This document shows, one piece after another, positions 17,932 to 28,375 of a stretch of DNA of 64,000 nucleotides. The DNA comes from Tepidibacter mesophilus (lineage in GTDB: Bacteria; Bacillota; Clostridia; Peptostreptococcales; Peptostreptococcaceae): NCBI RefSeq assembly GCF_002724055.1, contig NZ_BDQY01000011.1, positions 34,536-98,535 on the forward strand. The letters run 5' to 3'. The translations under genes and the position numbers were made by a program. The notes below the pieces were generated by a model. That model was not told the origin of the DNA, did no database searches, and was given only the letters and a program-made list of their open reading frames with translations. Within the stretch, counting starts at the first letter, position 1; each line of letters opens with the position of its first letter.

Positions 17932-18726
17932 CTACCTTCTAAGGTTATTAGCCATTTGCATCATATCATCTGCTGTTTGTATAGACTTTGAATTCATCTC
18001 ATACGCTCTTTGAGCTGTTATCATCTTTATCATCTCATCTACTACTTGTACGTTTGAAGTCTCTAAAAATCCCTGATATACGCTAGTTTCTGCATCTTCT
18101 TCATCAAGAACTATTTCTTCTCCAGATGCCCCTGTTGCTTTATATAGGTTTTTACCTGTAGCTTCAAGCCCCGCTGGGTTTAAGAACTGAACAACCTTGA
18201 TTTGACCTAGTTCTTCAAATTCCCCATCCGAATTCTTAACAGTGATTTTACCACTTGCATCTACATTTAAATCCGTTTGACCGTTCTCTATTATTATTTC
18301 ATCATCATCTGCAGATAAAACTGTATAGCCTTCTGTAGTGACAAGTTTTTTAGTATCCTCGTCTACACTTAGTTTAAAAGACCCATCTCTTGTATACAGA
18401 TTTTGACCATTAGGGTTTTGTATTGCAAAGAATCCTGCTCCATCAAGAGCTAAATCTGTTGGATTTTCTGTTCTTTCAAGATTTCCATTTTCAAATATTC
18501 TACTAGTAGCAGATGTCATAACACCATGTCCTATTTGTAAGTTAGATGGACTCCCTTGTCCTTCTACTAAATTAGATTTTTTTATATTCTCGTATAATAA
18601 ATCCTTGAACTCTACCCTTTGTTTTTTGTAACCCGTAGTATTTACATTAGCTAAGTTATTGGAAATATTATCCATATTAAGTTGCTGTGCTTTCATCCCA
18701 CTAGCAGCAGTCCACAATGCTCTCAT
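17932..18726 (-). CDS. flgG: Flagellar basal-body rod protein FlgG
   Basis: 264 aa, typical. N-terminus MRALWTAASGMKAQQLNMDN with NISNNLANVNTTGYKKQ, and C-terminal VYQGFLETSNVQVVDEMIKM then ITAQRAYEMNSKSIQTADDM are the FlgG signatures. FlgG forms the distal rod. It follows flgF by 15 bases. The gene corresponds to flhP of the Bacillus mbl-flhO-flhP cluster. Confidence 0.95.
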   Translation of the reverse strand: MRALWTAASGMKAQQLNMDNISNNLANVNTTGYKKQRVEFKDLLYENIKKSNLVEGQGSPSNLQIGHGVMTSATSRIFENGNLERTENPTDLALDGAGFFAIQNPNGQNLYTRDGSFKLSVDEDTKKLVTTEGYTVLSADDDEIIIENGQTDLNVDASGKITVKNSDGEFEELGQIKVVQFLNPAGLEATGKNLYKATGASGEEIVLDEEDAETSVYQGFLETSNVQVVDEMIKMITAQRAYEMNSKSIQTADDMMQMANNLRR

Positions 18727-18741
18727 AATCTACACCTCCAA

Positions 18742-19824
18742 TTAAACTTTTCCTATTTCATTTACTGCCTTTCCTAACATTTCATCATAAGCTTTTACAA
18801 CTTTTTGATTACTTTCATACTCTCTAAATACAGTAATCATATCAACCATCTCATTTATAGAATTTACATTAGAAGTCTCAATAAATCCTTGAAGAAGTTG
18901 TCCATCAAATTTTTGCTCATTCGGATTGATTCCTTCTTCTACCTTATATAGATTATTCCCTTCTTTTCTAAGAGCATTGGTATTTAGTATGTTTACTACA
19001 TCTATTGTTTCATATGGTTGATCATTTACATATATTTCTCCATTTTTGTTTATCTTAAATTCTTCATCGATAGTTATTATCCCATTTTTACCAAGTACAT
19101 AATTTCCATCAGAATTAACTAGTTCACCTTTATTATTTAATAAAAAAGAACCGTCTCTTGTATACCTAATTCCATCCTCTGTTTGTACTTTAAAGAATCC
19201 ATCACCTTTTATCGCAAAATCTAATTGATTATCAGTTTGATTTATCTGTCCTGAAATAAAATTTGTTTGAATTCTATCAAGTCTTAATCCTCCATTTATA
19301 GTTCCTATAACATTCTTAGATGGAGTATAAATAAGATTTGCTACTACCCTACCATTTGATGTGACATTTCCACTTTTTTCATCAACTTGAATATTATTAT
19401 TATCAACTTTTATTCTATTTTTCTGAGAATCTAATATATAAAATCCTGTACTCGTATCTATTCCTTTATTTATATCTCTAGTATATGTTTTTAAATATCC
19501 TTGCTCATCCAAACTAAATTTTACTGATTTATTATAGCTCGTCCCCATAGGACTATCCACAGTAAAAAAACCGTTATTAGTTTTAATATAAAATCCTTCG
19601 CCGTCTCTTTGAATATCTAGTTGAGTATTACCACTTGTGTTATTTAAATCATTTTGTACCTTCCCATTTATCTTACTTATTAATAACTCTGGGAAAGCTT
19701 CTGAAATTACTACATCTTTTTTAAATCCTGATGTATTAGCATTTGCTATGTTATTACTAATAACATCTAATTTTTTTTGATTAGTTTGCATACCTGATGT
19801 AACAGTATAAAGGCCTCTAAACAT
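18742..19824 (-). CDS. flgF: Flagellar basal-body rod protein FlgF/FlhO
   Basis: 360 aa, longer than enteric FlgF. N-terminus MFRGLYTVTSGMQTNQKKLD with VISNNIANANTSGFKKD, a second domain with DFAIKGDGFFKVQTEDG near residue 210, and C-terminal GFIETSNVNSINEMVDMITV. It forms the proximal rod. It lies about 105 bases downstream of mbl, matching flhO in Bacillus, so rod-shape and flagellar rod genes may share a transcript. Confidence 0.9.
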   Translation of the reverse strand: MFRGLYTVTSGMQTNQKKLDVISNNIANANTSGFKKDVVISEAFPELLISKINGKVQNDLNNTSGNTQLDIQRDGEGFYIKTNNGFFTVDSPMGTSYNKSVKFSLDEQGYLKTYTRDINKGIDTSTGFYILDSQKNRIKVDNNNIQVDEKSGNVTSNGRVVANLIYTPSKNVIGTINGGLRLDRIQTNFISGQINQTDNQLDFAIKGDGFFKVQTEDGIRYTRDGSFLLNNKGELVNSDGNYVLGKNGIITIDEEFKINKNGEIYVNDQPYETIDVVNILNTNALRKEGNNLYKVEEGINPNEQKFDGQLLQGFIETSNVNSINEMVDMITVFREYESNQKVVKAYDEMLGKAVNEIGKV

Positions 19825-19929
19825 AATATCACTCCAAAAAAGTTTTTACTGAGTATATATCGACATAAACATAAAAAAGTTTAATTAATTTAGCTATACT
19901 ATATAGTATTTTAGGTTTATTTTTTTATG

Positions 19930-20934
19930 CTACTTTCTGATTACTTTTAATATACCTGAGTTGACATATTCTCCCGTTCCCTTAGCAACACAAGATACAG
20001 CATCATCTGCTATATGCACATCTATACCTGTTCTTTGAGATATTAGTTTATCGAGTCCCCAAAGTAAAGATCCTCCACCTGTCATTACTATTCCATTATC
20101 ACTTATATCAGCAGATAATTCTGGAGGTGTTTTTTCTAGCACACTATGGACTGCATCAGCTATTTGTACTATGCATTCGTTTAAAGCCTTCAGCATTTCA
20201 TTAGAACTTATTTCTATAGTTGTAGGCAATCCCGATACTAAATTTCTACCTCTTACTTCCATAGTCTCTTGAGGCTCTTTAGGATATGCTATTCCTATAT
20301 TTATTTTAATATTCTCTGCTGTTCTTTCTCCTATAAGCAAGTTGTGTTGTTTTCTCATATATTTTATTATAGCTTCATCAAATTTGTCTCCTGCTACCTT
20401 TATAGAAGTGCTTACAACATTTCCACCGTACGATATTACCGCTACATCAGTTGTTCCTCCGCCTATATCTATAACCATATTTCCTTGAGCTTGAGATATA
20501 TCAAGTCCAGCCCCTATTGCTGCAGCTGTTGGTTCTTCTATTAGTTCTACATATCTTGCTCCTGCTTGCTTTGTAGCTTCTTCAACAGCTCTTTTTTCAA
20601 CTTCTGTAACTCCAGACGGAACACATACAACTATCTCCGGCTTAAAAAATTTAAAAAACCCTTTTTTTACTATAACCTTATCTATAAAATATTTAAGCAT
20701 TTTTTCTGTAACATCATAATCAGATATTACTCCATCGCGAAGAGGCCTTATAGCAACTATATTTCCAGGCGTTCTTCCAATCATCCTTCTCGCTTCTTCT
20801 CCAACTGCTAAAACCTTCTTTGATTTTTTCTCTATAGCAACTACAGACGGTTCTCTTAGGACTATCCCCTTACCTTTTACATACACAAGAACAGTTGCTG
20901 TACCTAAATCTATTCCTATATTCGGATTAACCAT
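19930..20934 (-). CDS. mbl: Actin-like cell shape protein Mbl/MreB
   Basis: 334 aa bacterial actin. Phosphate-binding and adenosine motifs: GIDLGTATVLVYVKGKGIVL at the N-terminus, NMVIDIGGGTTDVAVISYGG near residue 152, and IVMTGGGSLLWGLD near 283. It guides lateral wall synthesis at the membrane. Mbl is preferred over MreB because of its neighbours: spoIIID upstream and flhO/flhP-type genes downstream, as in Bacillus. AGGTAGGAG precedes the ATG. Confidence 0.93.
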   Translation of the reverse strand: MVNPNIGIDLGTATVLVYVKGKGIVLREPSVVAIEKKSKKVLAVGEEARRMIGRTPGNIVAIRPLRDGVISDYDVTEKMLKYFIDKVIVKKGFFKFFKPEIVVCVPSGVTEVEKRAVEEATKQAGARYVELIEEPTAAAIGAGLDISQAQGNMVIDIGGGTTDVAVISYGGNVVSTSIKVAGDKFDEAIIKYMRKQHNLLIGERTAENIKINIGIAYPKEPQETMEVRGRNLVSGLPTTIEISSNEMLKALNECIVQIADAVHSVLEKTPPELSADISDNGIVMTGGGSLLWGLDKLISQRTGIDVHIADDAVSCVAKGTGEYVNSGILKVIRK

Positions 20935-21016
20935 TAAGTCATTCTCCTACCTTTCACTTGAATTATTCTACATTTCTTCCTTCTACAAAAATATACAAAA
21001 ATCTGGATTTCGTCAA

Positions 21017-21050
21017 GAAAAAAATACAGGCAATTTATCCTGTATTTTTA
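21017..21050 (-). terminator. Intrinsic terminator after spoIIID
   Basis: AAATACAGG and CCTGTATTT form a 9-bp stem followed by TTTTTC on the minus strand. It overlaps the last codons of spoIIID. Confidence 0.8.
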
Positions 21051-21298
21051 GTAGTGCTTTCATATTTTAATTTTGTAGCCATTCCTCCCCTTATATGCCT
21101 TTCTGATTTATTCTTATCTAAGACATTTTTTACTTCTTCCGCTAATACCGGATTTATAGATTCTAACCTTTCGGTTATATCTTTATGTACTGTACTTTTG
21201 CTAACTCCAAATCTCTTTGCAGTTTCTCTCACTGTAGTTTTTTCTTCTATTATATATCTAGCTATCGTTACTGTTCTTTCTTCTATATAAGCCTTCAA
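21035..21298 (-). CDS. spoIIID: Mother-cell sporulation regulator SpoIIID
   Basis: 87 aa, typical. The helix-turn-helix TTVRETAKRFGVSKSTVHKDI (residues about 21-41) is diagnostic. SpoIIID binds DNA and adjusts the sigma-E regulon in the mother cell. The start is a TTG with GGAGGGGGACCG upstream; no ATG in frame precedes it. It lies between spoIIQ and mbl, a conserved order in spore formers. Confidence 0.96.
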   Translation of the reverse strand: MKAYIEERTVTIARYIIEEKTTVRETAKRFGVSKSTVHKDITERLESINPVLAEEVKNVLDKNKSERHIRGGMATKLKYESTTKNTG

Positions 21299-21362
21299 CG
21301 GTCCCCCTCCTTAAAGGAATAGTCTTTATTGATATATATGTGTTTTGTACAAAAAATAGAAC

Positions 21363-21391
21363 AGGCTTAACCTTATTTAAAGGTTAAGCCT
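21363..21391 (-). terminator. Intrinsic terminator after spoIIQ
   Basis: AGGCTTAACCTT and AAGGTTAAGCCT form a 12-bp stem, followed by GTTCTATTTTTTG on the minus strand. Confidence 0.8.
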
Positions 21392-21393
21392 TA

Positions 21394-22161
21394 TTAATTA
21401 GAATTTATTATAGACAAAGGATCTATATTTTTATTGTCTTTTAGGACTTCAAAATGTAAATGAGCTTCTTCTTTGCTCTCTATTATAGATGTATTTCCTA
21501 CATTTCCTATAATATCTTTACACTTTAACATCTGGCCTTTTTTAACTTTAGTGTCTGAAGATAAATTGCTATAAACACTTACTATATTATCTTGATGTTT
21601 TAATTTAACTGTTATACCTTGTACACTATCCTTTAATACCTCTAATACTTCTCCATCCATGAAAGCGCCTACAGGAGTTCCTTCTTTAGCTTGTATATCT
21701 ATTCCCTTATGTAGCTCCCATTGTTCCAATGTAGCAGAATAAGTAGGTTTACTATCAGAGTAATCTCTTCCTAATTTACCTTCAACTGGCATAATAGCTT
21801 TTATTTGTTTAACTTTTGTACTTGCAACTTCTGTATCAGGGTCTTTTTTAGCTTCATTTTCCTGTTTTAATTTTTCTTTTGCATTAGCCAAGTTTTGTTT
21901 AGAATCTGTTGCTGTAGGTACAGCTTGCTCATCTTCTTTTATAAGATGGATTTCATCCTCATCATTACTAGCTACTTTATCATCATCTATTAACTCTCCT
22001 TGTTCATAGTTAACAAAGCCATTCTGAGATGCTATATTGTCTATACTATTCTTAGTAACCCATACAGCAGTTAATGCTACTAAACATACACAGACAAATA
22101 GAACTAAATAAAATCCATCTTTCTCTAATAATTTTTTAAATTTATTTTTTTTGTTATCCAT
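21394..22161 (-). CDS. spoIIQ: SpoIIQ-type M23 domain protein
   Basis: 255 aa from the ATG at 22161 (GGAGGTGAAATTA upstream; the frame is open to 22176). One membrane segment near residues 17-37 precedes an acidic linker and a C-terminal LytM/M23 domain (HKGIDIQAKEGTPVGAFMDG; ending EEAHLHFEVLKDNKNIDP). The HxH of the second motif is present and the first motif has HKGID, as in clostridial SpoIIQ that keep zinc binding. It is made in the forespore, spans its membrane and contacts SpoIIIAH for engulfment. spoIID lies directly upstream. Confidence 0.92.
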   Translation of the reverse strand: MDNKKNKFKKLLEKDGFYLVLFVCVCLVALTAVWVTKNSIDNIASQNGFVNYEQGELIDDDKVASNDEDEIHLIKEDEQAVPTATDSKQNLANAKEKLKQENEAKKDPDTEVASTKVKQIKAIMPVEGKLGRDYSDSKPTYSATLEQWELHKGIDIQAKEGTPVGAFMDGEVLEVLKDSVQGITVKLKHQDNIVSVYSNLSSDTKVKKGQMLKCKDIIGNVGNTSIIESKEEAHLHFEVLKDNKNIDPLSIINSN

Positions 22162-22218
22162 TAATTTCACCTCCATCTATATTCTTACCGAATTTTTAAA
22201 TTATATACTTTACTAAAT

Positions 22219-22248
22219 AAAAAAAGAAGGACTTATTTAGTCCTTCAA
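22219..22248 (-). terminator. Intrinsic terminator after spoIID
   Basis: GAAGGACT and AGTCCTTC with TTTTTTTATT following on the minus strand. Confidence 0.85.
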
Positions 22249-23222
22249 TACTTAGTTTCTATGCTTACTCCCTTAAAGTAATGTTTTAATATTTCATCGT
22301 ATTTATAACCTTTGTGAGCCATTCCATTTGCTCCCCATTGACTCATTCCTACTCCATGACCATACCCCTTAGTCATTATATTTATTACATTACCATCTAC
22401 TTTTATATCAAAATCTGACGAGTTAAGACCTAGTATGCTTCTAACTTCACTACCCTTTACAACCTTATTTCCTATTCTTATTTCTTTTACAGATCCACCT
22501 TCGCTTCTTGACATAATATTTATATCTTTATCAACATCATCAGATAATACAATTCCAACATCTTTGAATTTGTTTATAAAATCATTCTTACTTATTTTCA
22601 TATTTGATCTAAACTTTGGTGATTCTTGCTCATATGGGCTTTCAACTGATCTTAAATAAGGAAGACTTGAGCTAAATACTTCTTCAGAGTTTTCCGTTTT
22701 ACCTCCGCTAGTTGAATGATATAAAGGTTGTATAGTTTTTTGTTCAAACGTCAGTACCATCCCCTTAGTATCATCTACGGTTTTCTTTATTTTAGGCCAA
22801 GATTCACTCATCCATTTTTCATTATGTAATTTTTCAAGTGTGTTAGTATCTAAGTATTCTTGACAATGTTTATGATCTGTACAAACTACAGCTCCTTTAT
22901 GCTGAGGTATTTTATCTCCTCCATTCTCAATTTTATGAAAAACATAAGATCTTGCTGCTATAGCTTGAGCCTTTAAAGCTTCTTCATCAAAGCTTGCTGG
23001 CATTTCAGATGCAACTACATTATATAAATACTGCTCTATATCTATTTCTTCTACATTGTCTGTTTTTACATTATAAACTTTTATGTTCATAGAATTATTT
23101 ATTTTAGTTTGTACAATTTCTTTTTGAAATATATCATCCTTATATATTCCAACGGTTAATATTACAGGTAAAACTACTATAACTAAAAAAGTATACATAA
23201 CAACTAAAAAAGGGTTTTTCAT
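22245..23222 (-). CDS. spoIID: Stage II sporulation protein D (lytic transglycosylase)
   Basis: 325 aa from the ATG at 23222, chosen because AAAGGAGGAAGGTCT precedes it; the open frame begins at 23252. An N-terminal anchor (VVMYTFLVIVVLPVILTVGI) precedes the SpoIID domain: EIDIEQYLYNVVASEMPASF, the catalytic Glu in SEMPASF, KAQAIAARSYVFHKIENGG and C-terminal GHGVGMSQWGANGMA. It cleaves peptidoglycan during engulfment in the mother cell. Located just after murA. Confidence 0.96.
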   Translation of the reverse strand: MKNPFLVVMYTFLVIVVLPVILTVGIYKDDIFQKEIVQTKINNSMNIKVYNVKTDNVEEIDIEQYLYNVVASEMPASFDEEALKAQAIAARSYVFHKIENGGDKIPQHKGAVVCTDHKHCQEYLDTNTLEKLHNEKWMSESWPKIKKTVDDTKGMVLTFEQKTIQPLYHSTSGGKTENSEEVFSSSLPYLRSVESPYEQESPKFRSNMKISKNDFINKFKDVGIVLSDDVDKDINIMSRSEGGSVKEIRIGNKVVKGSEVRSILGLNSSDFDIKVDGNVINIMTKGYGHGVGMSQWGANGMAHKGYKYDEILKHYFKGVSIETKY

Positions 23223-23278
23223 AGACCTTCCTCCTTTGATTATCTCTATCAATAAAGTCTATGAAAACCCTCTTATTA

Positions 23279-24532
23279 TTATTCCTCTATAATTTCAATA
23301 TTAGCACCTAAAGCATTTAACTTTTTGTCTATATCTACATACCCTCTAAATATATGATATGTATCTCCTATAACAGTCTCACCTTCAGATACAAGGCCTG
23401 CAAGTATTAAGGCAGCTCCTGCTCTTAAGTCAGTTGCATTAACAGTAGATCCCTGAAGTTGTCCAACCCCTTGAACTACTGCACTTCTTCCTTCTATTTT
23501 TATGTTTGCACCCATTCTATTAAGCTCTGGTACATTCATAAATCTATTTTCAAATACAGTCTCTATAACTACACCAGTTCCTTTTGCGACACTTAAAAGT
23601 GCCATAAACTGAGATTGCATATCAGTCGGAAAACCTGGATGAGGGAGAGTCTTTATATCAGTAGGTTTTATTTCATTTGGACCTATAACTCTTACAGCAT
23701 TGTCCATTTCGTAAACCTCACATCCAACCTCTTTAAGCTTTGCAATAGTAGGTTTCAAATGATCTATTAATACATTATCTATTAATACATCTCCTTTAGT
23801 TATAGCTGCTGCTACCATATAAGTTCCAGCTTCGATTCTATCAGGTATTACAGTGTGAGTAGCTCCTTTAAGTTCCTTTACGCCCTTAATTTTGATAGTG
23901 TTAGTTCCTGCACCTTTAACATTCGCTCCCATTTCATTTAAGAAATTAGCTAAGTCAACTATTTCAGGTTCTTCCGCAACATTTTCTATTATAGTCGTTC
24001 CTTCTGCAAATACGGCTGCCATCATAATATTTTCAGTAGCTCCAACAGATGGGAAATCAAGGTATAACTTAGTTCCTACTAATTTATCAGCCTTAGCTTC
24101 TATAAATCCATGATCCATTTCAATTTGAGCTCCTAAAGATTTGAATCCTTTAAGATGAAGATCTATAGGTCTTGTCCCTATAGCGCAACCTCCCGGCATT
24201 GATATCTTAGAGCTTTGAAATCTAGCAAGCAATGGTCCCATTACTAAAAATGATGCTCTCATCTTTCTTACAAGCTCATATGGTGCTTCACATGTATCTA
24301 TATTAGTTGCGTCTACAGTAAGTACATCTTCATTATATTCTACTTTAGCACCTAAATGTCTTAAAAGATCCGATATAACATGTACATCTCTTAAATTTGG
24401 TACTCCTTTTAATACTGATGTTCCATTTGCAAGAAGTGTTGCTGCTATAATTGGAAGCACTGCATTTTTCGCTCCATTTACTTTTACTGTTCCTTTTAAA
24501 GGCTGGCTTTTTCTAACTACTATCTTCGACAC
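23279..24532 (-). CDS. murA: UDP-N-acetylglucosamine 1-carboxyvinyltransferase MurA
   Basis: 417 aa. Starts [20 protein letters not shown] with [13 protein letters not shown], holds the catalytic cysteine in [16 protein letters not shown] near residue 115, and ends in the usual [20 protein letters not shown]. It adds enolpyruvate to UDP-GlcNAc, the first committed step of wall synthesis. Order ywmB-murA-spoIID-spoIIQ matches Bacillus. Confidence 0.97.
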   Translation of the reverse strand: MSKIVVRKSQPLKGTVKVNGAKNAVLPIIAATLLANGTSVLKGVPNLRDVHVISDLLRHLGAKVEYNEDVLTVDATNIDTCEAPYELVRKMRASFLVMGPLLARFQSSKISMPGGCAIGTRPIDLHLKGFKSLGAQIEMDHGFIEAKADKLVGTKLYLDFPSVGATENIMMAAVFAEGTTIIENVAEEPEIVDLANFLNEMGANVKGAGTNTIKIKGVKELKGATHTVIPDRIEAGTYMVAAAITKGDVLIDNVLIDHLKPTIAKLKEVGCEVYEMDNAVRVIGPNEIKPTDIKTLPHPGFPTDMQSQFMALLSVAKGTGVVIETVFENRFMNVPELNRMGANIKIEGRSAVVQGVGQLQGSTVNATDLRAGAALILAGLVSEGETVIGDTYHIFRGYVDIDKKLNALGANIEIIEE

Positions 24533-24548
24533 TCGTTTCAGTCCTTTC

Positions 24549-25322
24549 CTAATATTCTAATGTTATAAGAGGTGTACCTATATAAACAAAAGTCTTGTCA
24601 TAATATTCACTATATCTGACAGACGTATTTACATTTATCTTTTCTTCACCGTATTTTATATAGTCACTCAATTTTTTAGTGTATGCTGTTATTGATAATA
24701 TGTTATCGTCTCTTATTTCATCCTTTTTTTGCGCATCCAAACTGGATAATATATTGTTTGCTATATTATTATAACACTTTTCATCTATTTTTCCTTCAAA
24801 AAATCCAGATATACAAGAATATACATCTATATTTTTTGAATATTTTTTCAAATTATTTTTAAGTTTAATATAATCCTCTACTATACCTTTATACACTTGA
24901 TTCGTGCTAATGTCAACTATAATATGAGTTTGTTCTATATTTTGACACCTTTCGCTATCAATTATAATAGATATAGCTCTTTCTGCTTTATTTTGACTTT
25001 TTTTGTCATATATATATATCTGCCTAAAATCCTTCTGTTCACTTCTTGTATATTCCATATTTTCTTTATTGATATCAAATTTAGTTGCAAGCTCATCAAA
25101 TATAATATCCATTTCTTCAAAGCTTAAAAATTTATTATCCATAACAGCGTGACCATTTATATTGTAATTATAAAAAGTAGAACCAGTCTTTTCAAAAGAA
25201 TCTAGGATAAGTTCATAATCATTTTTATCCTTTTGATTGTCTTCTATATTTACCTGCTCAGCTGATGACCCTATACTGAAAAATAAAACTAATATTATTA
25301 TAAATGCACATATTTTTTTCAT
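24549..25322 (-). CDS. ywmB: YwmB family secreted protein
   Basis: 257 aa with an N-terminal signal segment ([20 protein letters not shown]). The rest matches no enzyme by eye; the YwmB assignment rests on length, export signal and its position directly upstream of murA, as in Bacillus. It is 16 bases from murA, so the two are cotranscribed. Function unknown. Confidence 0.7.
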   Translation of the reverse strand: MKKICAFIIILVLFFSIGSSAEQVNIEDNQKDKNDYELILDSFEKTGSTFYNYNINGHAVMDNKFLSFEEMDIIFDELATKFDINKENMEYTRSEQKDFRQIYIYDKKSQNKAERAISIIIDSERCQNIEQTHIIVDISTNQVYKGIVEDYIKLKNNLKKYSKNIDVYSCISGFFEGKIDEKCYNNIANNILSSLDAQKKDEIRDDNILSITAYTKKLSDYIKYGEEKINVNTSVRYSEYYDKTFVYIGTPLITLEY

Positions 25323-25387
25323 AATAAATCCCCCTTTAAATTGTATCTATTTTGATTATTAACAATTTAAAGAGGGTTATACATTTA

Positions 25388-26959
25388 TTATTTTATTTTT
25401 TGAAATCCATTTTTGAATGCATTCATTAAATCTTCATTTGTATCTAATCTATATGTTCTAGCCGGATTACCATTTTTATCCCAATCTATTCCATTCCACC
25501 ATATAGCTATTTTAATTCTTGGATAATTTTGTATAGTATTAAACATATTATTTACCCAATTGATTTTATCTCCTCCAACATCATTAGATCCAAATTCAGT
25601 TATCATAAAAGGTTGTTTAAATAATTTAGTATATTCATTATATACAGGAGTATATATACTATCAAACTCTCTCCAAACCTCACCCTTATAATAATTACCT
25701 GTGTTATAACCTGTAAGACCTATAACGTCTACATACTCATCTCCAGGATAGTAATTTAAATAGTGATTCCAAGAAAAGTTAGGAAAAGACTTGTCATTAG
25801 GATTCCATACCCAAATTACATTATTTACTCCCTCATCTTCAAATATCTTATATATATATTTCCAGAGTTCATTAAATATTAATGTATCCTTTGAATAATA
25901 ATAACTAGAATATGTACACCAATCTCCATTCATCTCATTATTTAATCTAAATAAAACAGGTTTTCCAAACTTTTTAAGCTTTTTAGCATAATCTTTCAAC
26001 CAATGATCATATTCTCCATCTAATACATCGTAGCTAATATTTTTATTCTCTGGAAGATTTAAATCTGCTTTTGATGTTTGAAGTGTTAGCTCAACTATTT
26101 TTTTGTCATTATAAGCTCTTTTAAGTTCTTCTATATCTAGTGTTGAGTCTAAGCTTTGATATTTTACTAAAACAGAAAAATCATAATCCAATCTATTTTC
26201 TAAACTATGTAAATAATTCATATCAGTTGGAGCTGTAGGCTCAAATATTCCAAATTTAATTTTATCAGTGCTAGTTAAATAATTTTTATAAAACTCTTTA
26301 GTAGAATCATTCCAATTTTTATGTTTATTATCATACATCTTGTTTATTTTTGCAGTTCCTTTTGAGTTAAAAAACTTCATAGTTCCAATAAGAGATTCAA
26401 AATACTGTATAGGCTGTTGAGATTTTAGAATTACTGTATAAACCTCGTTATTATTTTTCTTTATCTCAGCACTTGCGTAGTAATTATAATCTTTATCAAG
26501 TCTTTCAAGCTTCTTTCTACTCCATTTTATAATTCTAACATTATTACCATTAATATTAACTCTTTTATCAGTCTCTAGGTTATGATACTCTCTATTGTAC
26601 AAAAACTTATTGCTGTAATTAGTGTACACATTAAAATTAACCTTATCATAGTATATTTCCATTATACTATTTCCATCTGTAAAACTAGTCTTATATAAAG
26701 ACTCTGTTGTATCTAGATTCATATAATTTGCAAAGTGTATTGAATATCCCTTTGGATAATTTATGTACTCACTAGTATAGTCATTTATTTTAACTACTTG
26801 ATGAAAGTCATCCCATTCATTAAATGCATTACTATTAGATATCTGTCCATTCAGTATATTAACTGAATTATCTCTTCCATATTCTACAGCATATGTTGGC
26901 TTTATATTAATACTTAAAATAAAAATAAATATAGCTGCATATAAATATATTTTTCTCAT
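25388..26959 (-). CDS. Secreted glycoside hydrolase family 26-like protein
   Basis: 523 aa with a signal peptide (KIYLYAAIFIFILSINIKPTYA). Residues about 230-520 look like a GH26 TIM barrel: FRLNNEMNGDWCTYSS near 341 carries the predicted acid/base Glu, VIWVWNPNDKS near 385 is typical, and MITEFGSNDVGGDK near 470 the nucleophile Glu. The first 200 residues are a separate domain not recognised. The family cleaves beta-mannans or beta-glucans. It may act on a polysaccharide in the medium or a self-made exopolymer. Not in an operon. Confidence 0.82.
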   Translation of the reverse strand: MRKIYLYAAIFIFILSINIKPTYAVEYGRDNSVNILNGQISNSNAFNEWDDFHQVVKINDYTSEYINYPKGYSIHFANYMNLDTTESLYKTSFTDGNSIMEIYYDKVNFNVYTNYSNKFLYNREYHNLETDKRVNINGNNVRIIKWSRKKLERLDKDYNYYASAEIKKNNNEVYTVILKSQQPIQYFESLIGTMKFFNSKGTAKINKMYDNKHKNWNDSTKEFYKNYLTSTDKIKFGIFEPTAPTDMNYLHSLENRLDYDFSVLVKYQSLDSTLDIEELKRAYNDKKIVELTLQTSKADLNLPENKNISYDVLDGEYDHWLKDYAKKLKKFGKPVLFRLNNEMNGDWCTYSSYYYSKDTLIFNELWKYIYKIFEDEGVNNVIWVWNPNDKSFPNFSWNHYLNYYPGDEYVDVIGLTGYNTGNYYKGEVWREFDSIYTPVYNEYTKLFKQPFMITEFGSNDVGGDKINWVNNMFNTIQNYPRIKIAIWWNGIDWDKNGNPARTYRLDTNEDLMNAFKNGFQKIK

Positions 26960-27089
26960 TAAATTCCCCCCTATAAAGCTATTTAATCCTCTATATTATA
27001 ACTTAATTAGAGTTATTTTTAAACTGTATATATATTTTTTGATAATATAATTCATTTTTATTAAATAATATTCTATTTATAAAACCTTT

Positions 27090-27125
27090 AAAAAAGAAAA
27101 GAACAGCTATATTAACTGCTCTTTT
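27090..27125 (-). terminator. Intrinsic terminator after the methyltransferase gene
   Basis: AAAAGAGCAG and CTGTTCTTTT pair with one mismatch, then CTTTTTTAAAGG on the minus strand; the stem includes the final codons. Confidence 0.7.
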
Positions 27126-28282
27126 GATATTATATTATTCTCTAAAATTAATTTTTCTAAATAAGGACTTGCATTTAAAAAATTTCTAAGTTCCTTATAT
27201 TCATCTACAATAGATTTATCTACTTCTTCTTTAGACTTAACCGCTCTTATTAATAGATTTTTAGGTGTGTGCTCCGTCTCTATAAATTCTAATATCTGAG
27301 TTTTATATCCAAGTATCTCAAGTAAATTAGCTCTTATTGAATCTGTTGCAAGAGATGAGAACCTTTCTTTGATTATGCCATATTTTAACATAGGGTTTAA
27401 TAAATCATTCTTTATCTGTGAATTTAACTCATGCTGACAACATGGAACCGATAGTATAACCTTACTCTTCCAGCAAATAGCTTTAAACAATGCCATATCA
27501 GTAGCTATATCGCAAGCATGAAGAGTTACCATCATATCAATCTCTGTAAACTCATTAAAATCAGATATATTACCTATTTGAAAATTTAAGTTATCGTAGT
27601 TTAACGCTCTAGCTACCTTATTACAATACTCTATAACATCTTTTTTAAGATCGAGGCCTACTATTTCCACATTAAATTTAGCAATCTTTACAAGATAATA
27701 ATATAAAGCAAATGTAAGATATGACTTTCCACAACCAAAATCTATAATCTTTATTTTCTTATTTTTATCAAAGTTTGATTCTATATCTTTTACCATCTCT
27801 AAAAATCTATTTAATTGCCTAAACTTATCTCTTTTTTGTTTTTTAACATTACCATGTTCATTCATCACTCCAAGGTACTGAAGAAAATCACAAGGTACAT
27901 CCTCTTCTAATATATATTTTTTCTTTCTATTGTGAGATATATCAACTGGTTTTTTAGTTGCTTTCTTCTTTATTACATTAGCGTTTAACTTTTTATTTAT
28001 AAGTATTTGATAGTCATTATTAACGCAGTATAATTGTACTTGCTTGAAGTTCCCGTTTATATGACTTATTATCTCCTCTATACATTCTTTATCTGATAAG
28101 TTTTTGTGTATTTCTTTATTAGAATATGAATAAGTAAGGTGATACATAAAATCATCTTTTATTTTTATAGGTCTTATATTTATTTTTGTATACTCTACAT
28201 CTTTATTTCTTTTGTTGCTCAGAACTAATTGAATTAATTCTTTCTTATCTATAATATCTTTAATTAGATTATTAGCATTCAT
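27107..28282 (-). CDS. SAM-dependent methyltransferase (Methyltransf_32 type)
   Basis: 391 aa. The Rossmann methyltransferase lies in residues about 155-330: IKIIDFGCGKSYLTFALYYY (SAM loop), VEIVGLDLKKDVIEYC (acidic residue for ribose), MMVTLHACDIATDMAL and VILSVPCCQHELNSQI. The LHACDxATD and SVPCCQHE motifs are those of the GSTCD-like/Methyltransf_32 group, suspected of RNA modification. The first 150 residues are lysine-rich and may bind nucleic acid. Substrate unknown. Confidence 0.8.
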   Translation of the reverse strand: MNANNLIKDIIDKKELIQLVLSNKRNKDVEYTKINIRPIKIKDDFMYHLTYSYSNKEIHKNLSDKECIEEIISHINGNFKQVQLYCVNNDYQILINKKLNANVIKKKATKKPVDISHNRKKKYILEEDVPCDFLQYLGVMNEHGNVKKQKRDKFRQLNRFLEMVKDIESNFDKNKKIKIIDFGCGKSYLTFALYYYLVKIAKFNVEIVGLDLKKDVIEYCNKVARALNYDNLNFQIGNISDFNEFTEIDMMVTLHACDIATDMALFKAICWKSKVILSVPCCQHELNSQIKNDLLNPMLKYGIIKERFSSLATDSIRANLLEILGYKTQILEFIETEHTPKNLLIRAVKSKEEVDKSIVDEYKELRNFLNASPYLEKLILENNIISKEQLI

Positions 28283-28375
28283 ATAAATATCCTCTTTCTA
28301 TTTATCTTAATATATTTCATATATGCTATAGTACCATTTTATTTATAAAAGTACAAACTTACCATTATATTTATA

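Noticed and set aside
20269..20811. Plus-strand open frames opposite mbl, and similar opposite many genes
   Set aside because: They mirror real coding genes on the other strand, lack ribosome sites and have odd composition (Tyr, Ser and Phe runs).
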